This document shows, piece by piece, positions 22,856-34,758 of a DNA stretch of 64,000 nucleotides. The notes beneath the pieces are model-generated. The model made no database searches and was not told the origin of the DNA. It was given only the letters and a program-made list of their open reading frames with translations. The position numbers were made by a program, and so were the translations under genes. This stretch comes from Rhizopus arrhizus (taxonomy: Eukaryota > Mucoromycota > Mucoromycetes > Mucorales > Rhizopodaceae): assembly GCA_024220505.1 (NCBI GenBank), contig JAKZZE010000005.1, forward strand, positions 2,254,501 through 2,318,500, read 5' to 3'. Positions within the stretch are counted from its first letter, which is position 1, and the number at the start of each line of letters is the position of its first letter.

Positions 22856-24028
22856 AATAAGATTATACATATTGGTTTTTTCTAGTGAACTTACACACAA
22901 AAGTTTATATTTTATACATTTGTCCAACCAATTTTGCGTATACTGATCGTTCATCCGGAACATAAGCATTTCATGGTGCATAGTAACATTGGTTAGTTGT
23001 TTTGTCTATAAGAAATTAAATTTGTATGAGAAGGCAACACATACCAAAATGAAAAAAAAGGAATAAAAGGTTATCTATGCTGAGATATAATGCTATAGTG
23101 TTTAGGCAGTTGTACTCTAAAGTTATTAAGCTTAAAGAGATATTTGATGCAATCGTTGCCTTATGTTCTCTCTACCAAGCTGCAACTTATCATTTCTTTA
23201 GTACAGAAATTCTAATAAATAAGCAAACTCTTGCTTTTTTTTTTTTTTTCTATCTCATTCATTGTTACTGGTCCAACACAGTTATTGTCGATTTAGGCAT
23301 TATGGTGAGAATACTAGTCAAGCTTATAAAAAAGTGAAGGTAATCTTGAATCTTAACTGGCAAAGTATCCATACACATGTTGCAGTCTTACAAAAATATA
23401 GTTTAATTAAGTTTATTTAAATTTTAGTCCAGTCGCTCACAAAAAAATTTGTTGTTGTGAAATTGTCTCGCTGCTTCCATTTTTTATCATAAAATTGTTT
23501 TGAATTTAGGTACAGAAGCACAATATGCCTCTCTAAGTAGCACTTATAGCCAGCATTCAGTAGCCAATAGAAATTTAATTCAACTGACAACAAGTCTATA
23601 ATCATAAAAGAATATCAAGGAGTTTCATTAAGCTTCTTTGTCTTTAATTTTTGCATTATATGTTCATTAACTAAACTCCATTATTGATAACACTACAGAG
23701 ATTGACAACCATGAAAGCTCGATGTGATTGTTATACATACTAGACTAATTTAATTTCAGCTTATTCTACAGTGAAATAAAATAATCTATTTCTGTTTATA
23801 GTTCTTATAAATGTGACAAAAGGACTACTCGATGGCACTACGCACCTTGAAGGTGAGTAATTGGTGTACGCAAAATTGATTGGGCAAATGTGCAAAATGC
23901 AAAACTCAACATGTAAAATAAAAAATTCAGCCGAGCAAAAATAGAATAACTATTCCCACAATAATCATGTTTTCTTACTCCTTTTTTATTTTTCCGCCCT
24001 TTCTCTTTCTTTTCTAAATACACAAGAA
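22856..24028. other. No gene seen
   Basis: AT-rich intergenic sequence. Small ORFs at 23077-23337 and 23417-23605 lack motifs. No RNA gene recognised. Confidence 0.55.
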
Positions 24029-25111
24029 ATGCTCAACTTGCTTCCTTCTGAAATAATTTATAACGTATTTTCATTCTTGACTTATGATGAAGTCTATAGT
24101 ATCAGAACTACATGCAGACAGTTCCGAATCATGGGTGAATACCACATTTATCATCAAATCAAGAGTTTAAATCAATCTGTTGTGCTGAAATTGGATGAAA
24201 GTAAAGACATCTCAATGAAACTCATAGCAAGTCATTACGATGCAGAAAACCGTGTTATTGAGTTTGTACCAGAAACAAATGCCACATTATCACTTACAAA
24301 CAGTAAAAAGCGGTTTGCCTATCATAGACTCCTAAAGATTCACTTTTCAGCTTGGAACGCATCATCTACTCAATTGTCCTTGGAGTGTTTGGATCCTCAA
24401 GATCGAGCCCTGTTTTTGTATCATCACACATATAATTCTTTAATAGAGAAAGTATATGAATTACCTTCTTGGAATACTACAAATAAGCCAAGACGTTACA
24501 TCGGAGACAAGGGGCTCATCCTGTCTATGGGATATAAGCACCCTTCTAATCCAACTTTGATCAAACAAGAAAGTAAACCAATCAAATCTTTACCCACCTC
24601 ATATTACGGCTACCCCATGTCCCCAGCTGCACTTTCCCCTATTCCTGCTGCACCCTCTTTAGAAGTCAAATGGGTTCGTGTGACATTGGATTGGGTCATT
24701 TCAGGCCTAAAACCTTCTATCCCGACAACTCAGATTTACAAAAACGATTTTATCAGATTAGATCAAATGCTGGCTAAACAAGGCTATTTCAAATACGACC
24801 CGCTCTCAGAGCCTGTTTTGGATTATATCGTGCAGCAAAATCACGAACTACCACGAAATTTATTGGATTATATTCACTCGCATACACACGAATGCCGTAC
24901 TAGACTATCACGTCTTCAACATATGCTAGAAGGCGCAGGTATAGATTCTCAAGTTATTTGGAAATACACTTTTGCAAAGTCGTTTGTGGTGGGCAGTGGT
25001 TGCTTACTTGGTGAAGAAGATGTCATACGTCGTATTCAAGATTCAGAACAAGAATGGAGACAAAAGAAGCCAAACTTTGTACGAAAATTAAACTTACTAG
25101 ACTCACATTAA
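24029..25111 (+). CDS. F-box protein, 360 residues
   Basis: An uninterrupted ORF. Residues about 2-45 form an F-box (LNLLPSEIIYNVFSFLTYDE...RTTCRQFR), the segment that binds Skp1 in SCF ubiquitin ligases. The remainder has no leucine-rich or WD repeats I can see, so the substrate-binding part is unassigned. It contains a proline-rich loop (about residues 190-215) and a conserved-looking C-terminal helical region ending DSEQEWRQKKP. The start is the first ATG, directly before the F-box, as is usual for short fungal F-box proteins. No introns. Confidence 0.8.
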   Translation: MLNLLPSEIIYNVFSFLTYDEVYSIRTTCRQFRIMGEYHIYHQIKSLNQSVVLKLDESKDISMKLIASHYDAENRVIEFVPETNATLSLTNSKKRFAYHRLLKIHFSAWNASSTQLSLECLDPQDRALFLYHHTYNSLIEKVYELPSWNTTNKPRRYIGDKGLILSMGYKHPSNPTLIKQESKPIKSLPTSYYGYPMSPAALSPIPAAPSLEVKWVRVTLDWVISGLKPSIPTTQIYKNDFIRLDQMLAKQGYFKYDPLSEPVLDYIVQQNHELPRNLLDYIHSHTHECRTRLSRLQHMLEGAGIDSQVIWKYTFAKSFVVGSGCLLGEEDVIRRIQDSEQEWRQKKPNFVRKLNLLDSH

Positions 25112-26326
25112 TATCATTACGTTGCATTTTAACCCCAATTCTTTCATTATCAGATTTTTTCATTAAAAACAAAAATAAATTAAAAGTCCTCATTATCAGA
25201 TGCAAAATAGATAATCTGATTATTTTTACTAAACAAAAGATCTGATAAAAATTGCCGCTCTTAACCTTATAAGGATATGAAACATCTCACAAAATACGCC
25301 CACATATAGTTGTTTGTTCTACGTATTTATTCATAATACAAATATACAGAATAAGTATCCCTAAGGATGCCCAAATTATTCTCAAATTTATTAGGATTTG
25401 TTTTATAGAATCATGTTTACAAAGAGTGATTGTACAGTCATTTGCTGCATCAAAACCAACCATAATAGCGCAAACAATTCTGATTAATGTCGTTTGTTGG
25501 TAAGTTGAAAGAACACTATAATATTACCTTCAGGTAGCTATAGCGAATAGAGGCTGATGACATGTATTGTAGAACAGTAACTGGCTGGAGTTGATATTGA
25601 TAAATATAAGTCTTGATACAAGATCATAATTAAAATAAAGTACAAATTCATTTAAATAAAATCATACAGTCACTTTCAAGTAAACATGCTCTTTTAGAAT
25701 ATGTTTTGTATTAATTAGAGCTCTTTGATAAGAAGAAGGATCAACTAAAGTAACAAAATCCAACCCAATGTCAGGAATATTCATAATCTTTCACATAATT
25801 GAAATAGCACGTAAAATAAAGTTATCCAAATCAGTGAGGAATTCCCAGAATAAAAGATAATCTATGACAGACATACAAAAAAACACATGAAAAGTTTTTA
25901 TAATCATAATTATAGATGACACTTGCTAAAGTACCTGAAGATTAGAAGATATCAAGCCATTCACTCAATAAGATACAAATACCTGACTTCAATTAGAATA
26001 ATTTTTACTTTAACTTAAAACTGAAATAAAGATCAGTCTCAAAAAGAATGTATGCTGTTTCTTGATCTTTGTTTTTATTTTTTTCCTAAATTACTTTTAC
26101 CATTATATAACATGCTTAAAGTCAAATACCAATTTTCCTATAATATTAATTACTGTTTCTATTTTTTATTAAAAGGGCTTTTGTTGTACTATATATATAA
26201 TTATGTCCTTTAGCATTCCAAAAGATGTATCAGAATGACCAGAATTTTATTGAAAATTGACAAATTGAAGCAGATAATAGTGCGTTATATAGCATATTGT
26301 ATTGAGTCAGATGAAGAGCGGCAAGG

Positions 26327-26329
<3 letters not shown>
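25112..26329. other. No gene seen
   Basis: AT-rich. No supported ORF or RNA gene. It ends at the poly(A) edge of duplication arm B. Confidence 0.55.
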
Positions 26330-26364
<35 letters not shown>

Positions 26365-28295
26365 AATAATAAAGCTCAGAGTGTGAAAGGAAATGTTTAT
26401 ATGGGAAAATTCATTAAAAGAAAGCCAATTTATATATTCATTTATTTAAAAACTAGTCAATTTGGTTTGTCATGCATTCAGTAAGGACTTTGTAAGGAGC
26501 AAAAATCGTTCTTGCTGAGGATCAACATTTACGCTTCCATTATAGCTTTCAAAGCATCAGCGATCGTGTGCTTTGGAGGGGAAAGTTCGATGATTTCCTT
26601 GCTGGTTGGAGTTGCAGAGAGTGAGCATTTACCCTGCCACAAAGCGTCGCAGCTAGCCAACATCGTCGGCAAATATTTCTCTGAGTAAATGCCGGCCGTA
26701 ATCAAGTATTTGATCCAACTTTCATCCTTATATTCTACATCTTGCACTTTGACACCAGCGTACTGTTCGACTGTTTCCACCAAACGTCTTCCAGTAATGT
26801 CCTCTGGTCCGCTAAGAATGTATCTGACTTGATTATGTGGAGTGGGGTCGTCGAGGGCTAGGAGATGAGCTCCGATCTTGCCTACATCCTCTGGGTCAAT
26901 CACCCCAACAGGAACATCAGCGGCCAGCATAGTTTTTAATACCTCTTGATTTCCAGTCTTTTGGTATTGCTTGATCCAGTCTGCCATAGAACCGACGAAA
27001 ACGCTAGTGAAAAGGTTTGGTTGAAGAGAGGTCCACTGTAAGCTCTTGAACTCTGGTTGACTTAGCTGGCTCTCAGTTGCCCAGTGCGCACGGCCATAGA
27101 AGATTTGGCTGGAAGGGCTTACGCGGTCTGAACTTGTTGAAAGTTTCACCACATACTTGACTCCGGCTTGCAGCATGGCAACATAAAGTGCAGATTCGTC
27201 CACAAATTGCTCTGGCAAGTTGTGTGGTGCAACATACGCTTTAACCACTTCTTGTTCCTTGAGCCATTTAGCGTCGATTGTGGTCCAGTCTTTCTCTTGC
27301 ATTTCCACAAGTGGTAACTTGGCGAGCTTCTGGGAAGTAGGATTATTCAAGGAGCGGGTCAGACCAAGAATTCGATAATTGTTATTCTTTGATGCAAGCA
27401 ATTTAGGAAGGTTATAGACAACACCCTTACCAGTGTTGCCGGTTGCGCCGATGACAAGAATAGTGGGAGCCATATTGATAAGTTATATTTTGGTCTTTAC
27501 TGATGCAGGTTAAATCCTTGGTATTTATATTGATTTGATTACAAATCAAAAAAAAATTACAAACCAGCAGGACTCACAAACTGTTCTTGATGCCTTAAAA
27601 CTAAGAAAGGCTTATCTCCGACAACAGGTTTAATGTTGTTTCGCTTCCTCAAATGTCATTTATGCATTTAGTTTGTAGAATATCCATGTTAATGCCCCCC
27701 CCAGTTAATAAAACTAACAAATAAAATAAGCGATCGATAAAGTTCTTGAACTTTTTCATTCTGTAATGATGAGAGAGAGATCAGTACAAATTACGCCTTG
27801 AAATATAGCAATACAGTTCAGGGTCCGAATTAATATAATGTAAATTGTATTCACGCTTCTGGTCAAATGAAGCAGCAGCAAGAGCCACAGTGTTACTTGG
27901 ACGAATAGACTAAGGAAATCTGCAGCAACAGAAAAACATAGATCTCATAATTCAACATCTTAATAATTATTCTATTGTTATAATCTATTTTTAATTTGTA
28001 ATAATACTCATCTAGTGGTGCCACCAGAACAAAACCTTCATACAAAAAATAATGGGTGCATGATATAAGATTTTATTTACAAATAAATTAAAGTGTAATT
28101 GAACATCTGGTGTCTTATTGTACACCTATTTCGTCCGGGTTAGACCTTAGAGAAATAGAGACTAAAAAGTCCTTGATGGGATCAAAGGTAAAAATATGTA
28201 GACACGGATAAAAAGGAATGAAATGACCGATACTAATGTCGGACAGAAATTCCCAAAAACCCGAGTGGACGATCTGAGATCTTTCTTTTTATGGA
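26330..28295. repeat. Inverted segmental duplication, arm B
   Basis: Reverse-complement match to 5655-7598. The left edge is a run of about 34 A (26330-26363) and the right edge is near an ATCCATAAAAAG word shared with 5657. Divergence is visible in coding and flanking parts alike. Confidence 0.85.
26529..27473 (-). CDS. NmrA-like NAD(P)-binding oxidoreductase, copy B
   Basis: 314 residues, intact, single exon, with the same GATGNTG Rossmann loop and the same length as copy A at 6457-7401. The two differ at about 34 positions by hand count (about 89% identity). The nucleotide-binding half is nearly invariant, while substitutions gather at residues about 152-170 (LFTSVFVGSMADW here against PFTNTFIAPIVDW) and about 252-272. 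Those segments lie beyond the cofactor domain, where NmrA-type proteins bind ligands. This suggests changed specificity but does not prove it. A TATAAATA box stands at 27523-27530. Confidence 0.85.
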   Translation of the reverse strand: MAPTILVIGATGNTGKGVVYNLPKLLASKNNNYRILGLTRSLNNPTSQKLAKLPLVEMQEKDWTTIDAKWLKEQEVVKAYVAPHNLPEQFVDESALYVAMLQAGVKYVVKLSTSSDRVSPSSQIFYGRAHWATESQLSQPEFKSLQWTSLQPNLFTSVFVGSMADWIKQYQKTGNQEVLKTMLAADVPVGVIDPEDVGKIGAHLLALDDPTPHNQVRYILSGPEDITGRRLVETVEQYAGVKVQDVEYKDESWIKYLITAGIYSEKYLPTMLASCDALWQGKCSLSATPTSKEIIELSPPKHTIADALKAIMEA

Positions 28296-29184
28296 TAAAA
28301 ACAATGTCTATTAAACTCAGCAATGAATAAAAGGATTAAAAGTAATGCAAGTGAATTAAACAGTGATCCCAAACGGTAATTTCTTCACAAGTTCTTTCGT
28401 ACCCCCTTCTGTCCTTTTTTTTTCTTTTTGGTCCTATTAGGAATCTTTAGACTGTTCGTTTATCCATATCTTTACTTATTTTTTTCTTGTTCTTGCTAAT
28501 AAATTATTGTAAGCTCCATTTGCATTTCACATCTTCAAGCCTTTAACTTTAACTTCCCTCGTCCTTTTTTAGTTGACTACCCAAGTTATTTAGTTCCTGT
28601 TTGGTTTCTTCTTTCTCTTCTCTCTGGCTTGAAGAAACAGCCCATTGCAACCTTCTTCCTACCATCTGATTCTCCCTTTGTGAGGTTGAAGTTACTTGTA
28701 ACTGTAACGGGGAAAGTTATTTAAATTGACTAATGATGTCAAAGCAAAAGTAAAGCAAAAATATAATAAAAATAATAAAACTGCAACTCTACTTTTTGGA
28801 ATGAATGTAAGACACTACAAAAATCGAACAAAACACAAAGACCAGCTAACAAATCATATAATAAGCTCCATAAAACTAATTTCGAAGTATTTGTGTTAAC
28901 AACAGGTATACTAGAACAGCCATAGTTAACAAATAGACTCTTCTAGGAGTATAGGATGGCTTAATTGGTGAGTTACGTTTTTAAGGTTTGCATGAATAAT
29001 TTTTTATTGTGTGTCGTTCCTTACACAATTGCCGTTGGCTCCACTCCGACGTCGAATGTGATTACAGGCTTTCCAGCCGCGTTTTATTCTCAGAAAATAA
29101 AAAATAAAATAAAATTGATCTTATTGTAATAAAGTCTTTGGTACAGAAAAATGACAGAACTTGACTCTAGAAATAAAATATCCT
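28296..29184. other. No gene seen
   Basis: Pyrimidine-rich and AT-rich sequence without supported ORF. Confidence 0.5.
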
Positions 29185-30355
29185 AGAGCGATGTAGTAGC
29201 TCGAGTCCATAAAGCCAAATTCGTCACACCCATACAGTGTCGTGATGTTACCAATGACCCTCGCAAATTTACCACATCTAAAATAATTTATGATATTCTC
29301 GACATTTCTCGTCTTCTTCTAGCATAAAAAGCTCAATCAGCCGTACAACAAACTCTGACTCCTGGCTCAGTTTTGTTCTCTTTTCCAATATCGCTACTTG
29401 GCCATTACACCCAGGCATACAAATGTATCGAAGATCAGATCGGAGCTGTACATGGCTTCCGTAACATCAGCAAATATGACCATCTTCAAAACCATAAGGA
29501 CCTTTTGATCGAGACTAAATTTCGAGAAGCTGTAACTACGAACAAAGCGATCAATCTAGGCATTACCCACAAAAATGTCGTGATCAAGGCCGTCCCGCCT
29601 GAAGGAGACCAACCCAAAAATCTGATTAGAGTACAAATGGATCTTTTGCAGATAAATTGCTTGAAGAGCTTTTGCTCTCTCTTAGACATTATGGAAGAGT
29701 TTGTCAAATCAAGCAATTCCTTTGTGATGGCTATTTTGAAGGTAAACTGTCCGTATTAATGGATGTCTCCACACCATCCGAAGACACCTTGGGTGACTCC
29801 TTAACTATCCGCCCACTTGACCGAATGCTCTACCTAACAGCTTGGGATACTTATGTGCTTGCATCATTTAAGAGAGCCTCCCCTGTATGCTACTACTGTA
29901 GAAAGTCTGTACACATTCGTGGTGCTTGCTCATCTCTAGCCAAACAGATCCGCTCTAGCTGTGGAATTAGAGGGCACACTGTACGCTACTGCACTACATT
30001 ACCTATAACGGAACAAGAGGAACTGGGCAATTATCTTATAGAGATACAGGTGTCTAATGAAAACAACACTTTCGAAGATGCTATAATAGTTCATATACCT
30101 GGCGAGGATACAAAGGAGACAGAGGAATTGAGCATAGCGCTTATCATGACACTGGATGACCTATCCGAAAATGATTTAGACAATCATGAGACCTCTAGCA
30201 TGGATGTAGAGAAAGTGCGGGTACCTTTTGATCCCCAACCACACAATGGTACTCCTGCCTCAAAACATGCACCATATGAATGTGGTTTGTCCATGAAAGT
30301 AGGCACAGAAGAAGAGATGTCAACCAACACAAGTCATTCTGCAAAAGAAAAGTAA
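29185..30355 (+). pseudogene. LINE ORF1 fragment (zinc-knuckle gag)
   Basis: Coding-like sequence runs from about 29185, changes frame near 29660, and includes a Cys motif CYYCRKSVHIRGAC followed by CGIRGHTVRYC (about 29889-29995). It ends in an acidic tail at 30355. The order RRM-like region, two knuckles, acidic tail matches the other ORF1 copies here. One in-frame TAA near 29325 and one frame change show decay. Confidence 0.72.
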
Positions 30356-30447
30356 ACCTTGACCAAACGTCACCGAATCGACACTAGAAGTTCTGCTAAA
30401 GCTCAGTTATCAGGGCAATAGTAGACTCTTCGCCCCTTGGGACGTAA

Positions 30448-31130
30448 TGAATTATAAATTATTGCGAATATCTTCTTTAAATGCTCGCAGTACTTTCAAA
30501 GAGGCTGACATACCGTTACAAAAATTCTTCACTCACTATCTTCGTTCCCGTTCTTTACACATCGATATATTATGTCTTCAAGAGGTCTTCACTTTTCGTT
30601 CTCAAGACCCTCTTACGGATGATTAGTATCATTATTTCTCGTCTTTCATATTTCCTCGATGCTCTACACTCCTTGCCAAACATTGTGCAATTATATGTCT
30701 CAACCTTACTTACTCTCTCATTAATTCTTCAATATCTATCGACGAATGTTGTATTACCGCTTCGGTCATTGACTATAGCAATCAGCCGCAATGACATCTT
30801 ATGAATATTTATGCCCGTCTAACCTGCTGAGAGGGTTGCATTCTATGGATCTTTCCTGCTACTCCTCTCTGTGAAATCCATGGCCGATGATCCGTGAATA
30901 CTTCTAGGAGATTTCAACATCTCTCTTCAACAAGAATCCAACATTAACCATCCAAATATAAAACTATAGTATGACTGGTTGCAAACACGTTTTTGTAACA
31001 ATTGTGCCAATACCACTCCAATATAAGCCTTTGATGTTATTGCACGAACGATGGTTCAGTCCCCAATACAGTCATGTATAATGACAGTTTGGATGAAGAA
31101 CATGAACTGTAATTTACAGTTCATGGCAAG
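30448..31130 (+). pseudogene. LINE ORF2 5' fragment (endonuclease start), 3' part missing
   Basis: From ATG 30448 the frame reads SSLNARSTFKEAD then ILCLQEVFTFRSQD, the first two endonuclease motifs of LINE ORF2, then degenerates with several stops. Recognisable similarity fades by about 31130, and no reverse transcriptase follows. Confidence 0.65.
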
Positions 31131-32444
31131 AGACAAAAGGCGCCACATATTTTTATATGAATAAGATGAATATTTTCAAACAAAATAACAGACATTCAAT
31201 AAAACAAATCTTCTTGCGCTTAAAAAGCAATCTTTTCTTATTGGGTCACAATTACCCTTTTCTTTTTATTTTTACTTATTCTTTCTGATCTGATACTTAA
31301 GTTATCACGAATCAAGAAAGACCCCTTTTATTTTATTTTTTTATCTTTTATAAAATAATCTTACTCTTAACCTTATTGATCTATAAAAATCTGGTGGTCA
31401 CTACTTAAAGCCAAATTACTCTATCAAAAGAACTGTTAAACGTTCAATCAAGTTAACTAAACTCAATTCATTCAAGGCTTCTAACCTCAAACTAAACAAA
31501 TCTACAACACATTAATACAATCCAAATCCCAAGTACTAACAAGTTACAATATGTTTCTTTTTTTTAGCAATAAAAAGAAGTCTTTTGAAATATGCATTTT
31601 CCTGCAATCTCTTTTTATCTTGTTTTTCTCATTATATATCACTCTAATCAGCTTGATGAACTTAATAAAATCTAGTGGTCACTTATTACAAGCGGATTTA
31701 TACTCAATCCATTATTACTTTTAAACTAAACACTCTTCAAACCTCTAGTTGCATATCAAAAACTGTTTTTTTTTTCCACTTAATTCTATTTGGCACTATT
31801 AACACTCAAAACCATGAAATTTTACGACATCATAAGTAAAAGGAAAATCAGCGTAAGGCGATCATTCGAAAGACACAAAGTAGAGTAAAATAGAGCACAA
31901 TTTATCTAGGATACCTAGATGAAGGCATAGTTGAATTGAACATACTGGAAGCGAATTCCATTATTTTGAGAAAGATAGCTTTGTTCTAGGGAGTAATGAG
32001 TAGCCTTAAGAGAACTATACAATGATAATGATAATGATGAGGATAATGATAATGATAATAAATGCTCAAACGACCTGTATAAATCAATAAGCAAACTTGC
32101 TACAACTCCTAAAAGATCCAAAGCATCCCACAGTTGTGGGTTTATTAATTTCAATTTATTGCTTTTTAGATCAGTTACATGAAACCCATTCTTTAAATAA
32201 ATACTACTTAGTTTGTATTTGATGTATATAAAAAAAAAGGAGCAAAACAAAAAAAAAGATCTGTTATTGTACATTTCAAAAACAACAAAGGCTCTTTGTA
32301 TTGCGTTTATAATATTCTTTTTTATTAAATAAAACTTTGGTTCAATTATCCTGGTAAAGACTAGCTTATTTTCTTTTAACCTATAAATAATAATAATCAT
32401 TTTTCATTTGATTTTGGTTTATAAAAAAAATTGGTTTATAAAGT
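31131..32444. other. Gene-free, with an old degenerate duplication
   Basis: Segments near 31380-31440 and 31665-31720 share AAAATCT-GTGGTCACT and nearby words, suggesting a roughly 300-bp decayed tandem duplication. A GATAAT microsatellite lies at 32018-32062. No gene supported. Confidence 0.45.
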
Positions 32445-32447
32445 AAA

Positions 32448-32705
32448 CCCCATCATTGCCAATAAAAAGCGGCTCAGAGTTGACATGTTTGCTTTCCCCA
32501 CATTTAAAAGTAGGTTAAGTTCAAGTCAATGATTACATCAATAAAAGAAAACAAGCTTAACCTCCTGTTACTAAAGCGAGCATCATCACCAGTAAAACTG
32601 GCTCAGTGTTGATGATGTTTTCCCCAGATTTACACTGTAGGTCGCGTATTTGTTCATCGCTCGCAATAATAAAAGAAAGCAAAGCAAGTTTCCTCTTTAT
32701 GAGTA
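32448..32705. repeat. Degenerate tandem repeat, unit about 130 bp
   Basis: The blocks beginning at 32451 and 32580 share in order a CATCAT start, CAATAAAA/CAGTAAAA, CTGGCTCAG or GCGGCTCAG, TTTCCCC, GTAGGT, and AATAAAAGAAA-CAA. Intervening bases have drifted. Confidence 0.55.
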
Positions 32706-34727
32706 AGTTGACCGATGTCAAGGTTTACTGTAAGAAGGGGAAGTAAAGGAATAAATTTTTGGGGAGAAGAGAGGCACTTTTCTTGTTCTTTCCATGAGTG
32801 ATGATTCTACCTGTTACAAACACCACACACATCACATACCAAACCCCAAATAAATAAAAATAAAATAAAATAGACTCACTCATAAAAAAAATGTTGCTCT
32901 CAGTCATTATCCACATCCAATCAGTGCTGAATCATTCCAAGAAAATGCTGACTCTAGTTGCTGATTCCAGTTGCTGATCATCAAATACGAAATCTTACAA
33001 ACAAACAGAGGACACCATCCATAGTCCAAACAAGAAGAGGTAGAGAGGGAGTAGGTTTAATAAGAAAAGTTTCTAGAAAAAAAGTACAAGGAAAAGAAAA
33101 GAAAAGAAGGAAAAGAGGGAGTATTTATACATTTTTTGTGGTTAATCGTATACTTTTTCTTTTTTCCTTTTTTCCCCAATAAATATTAGATAAACAATCA
33201 AATCCAAAACGAATAACAGCCATCCAAAGTCTGTGTACGGGAAAAAAAAAGCTTTGATTGCTTGGGAACAGTCTTGTTATCTTGATTGGAAATCAAGGAA
33301 CAGCCATCGATTAGACTTAATTGGGTCATGTTCCCCCCTCTTCTTTTTCCTCATCTCCTTTTTTATTTATAGTCTTCATTATGGTTTTAAGGTATTATTC
33401 AAGTCATTAAGATTAGTTATAATTTCTGTGTACGTCAAGCATACTTTCCTAATGACTGTGGCAGGCAGAGATTCGTAGTTCTCATTGAGTCACCCCATCT
33501 TTTTTTTTCTTTTGTTTACTCATTAACAGTTCTAAATCCCGCTTACCCTTGAAATGAGTAATGGTTAAGGAATGACGCTCTATTCTTTTGTTTGCTCATG
33601 AAGTTGGCATGCTCTCAAACAGGCTGTACCCCTTTTTGTTCTTTCCTTTTACAACTCAAAATCATTTTTCTATTTCATATAAACAATGCTATGCTGTTTA
33701 CTTTTATGAAAATAGTAAAAAAAAAAAAAAAAAAAAAGGGATCGACCTCTGTGTGTAACTTGCTACGTGAAAAAAAATTAAGTTTTTTAGATGAAATAAA
33801 CAAAGCAATCTGTTAGTATAGCCTTGAAAACTATCTGATTAGTATTGACAACCACAATCTGTTTGTATTAACGTTCTTAAGATACAGCAATAGGTTTTGT
33901 ATAAAAAATAAAGTAGGCAAGCAAACGCTCTATTACTTGTTGTTTAACAAGCTTTACACAAAAACGGGATTCTTGTGTCATCTTCCTAAGAAACAAGGGC
34001 TTTGATATCAACAAAAGACATGATGAGCTGATTGTTTGATAAAAGGAAATAAAGAGAGAGTAAAAGGGGGATTGAAAGAGAGAGTAAAGAGGTTTAAAAC
34101 ATCCTATTTATGCCAAAGTGCTCATGTCAACACCAATAAAAAAAAGGGGGGGTTGGTTACACAAAGGGATGCTTGCCATGGGTATAAAGGGTCCCAAACA
34201 GACTGGGTGTTCTATCTATAACCTTTTTTTTTTCTTTTCAAGTCGGCTGTAGTAGATATTAATGAGTCTATGTAAAGTTAATATGAGCAAAGATTAATAT
34301 TAAAGTCTAATCAAAGTCTTTTATTGATCCGTGTTGGGAATAATGTCATAAATGATTCCAATTTATGTCAACATAGGATTCAAGATCATATCTGATTCTT
34401 TCTATTCAAAATAAGTTACTGCGGTCTTATGTATCCTTAGCAACAGAGATTCAGAATGCATATATATCATAACCAATTCTGAAGAGTTCTATATAAAGTT
34501 ATTTTAATATAAATTACAAAGCTACAGATCACTAAAGTGATAACTTACTATTGGTGTAACAAATCCATCAAATGAATTCTTTGTGCCGTTGTGAGCTAAA
34601 ATTATTGCTAGGATTGCAATCTATAACTTCGTCATTTCAAAAGTTAGTGGGTTTCAATTAGTTCACAATGTTAATAGTATATTTTCATAAAAAAATCAAA
34701 GAAGGTTTTTCTCTCTGAGAAAACGCC

Positions 34728-34758
<31 letters not shown>

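Noticed and set aside
31915..32400. 161-codon minus-strand ORF with Ser/Leu repeats
   Set aside because: The Ser-Leu stretch is a GATAAT microsatellite; the rest lacks any motif.
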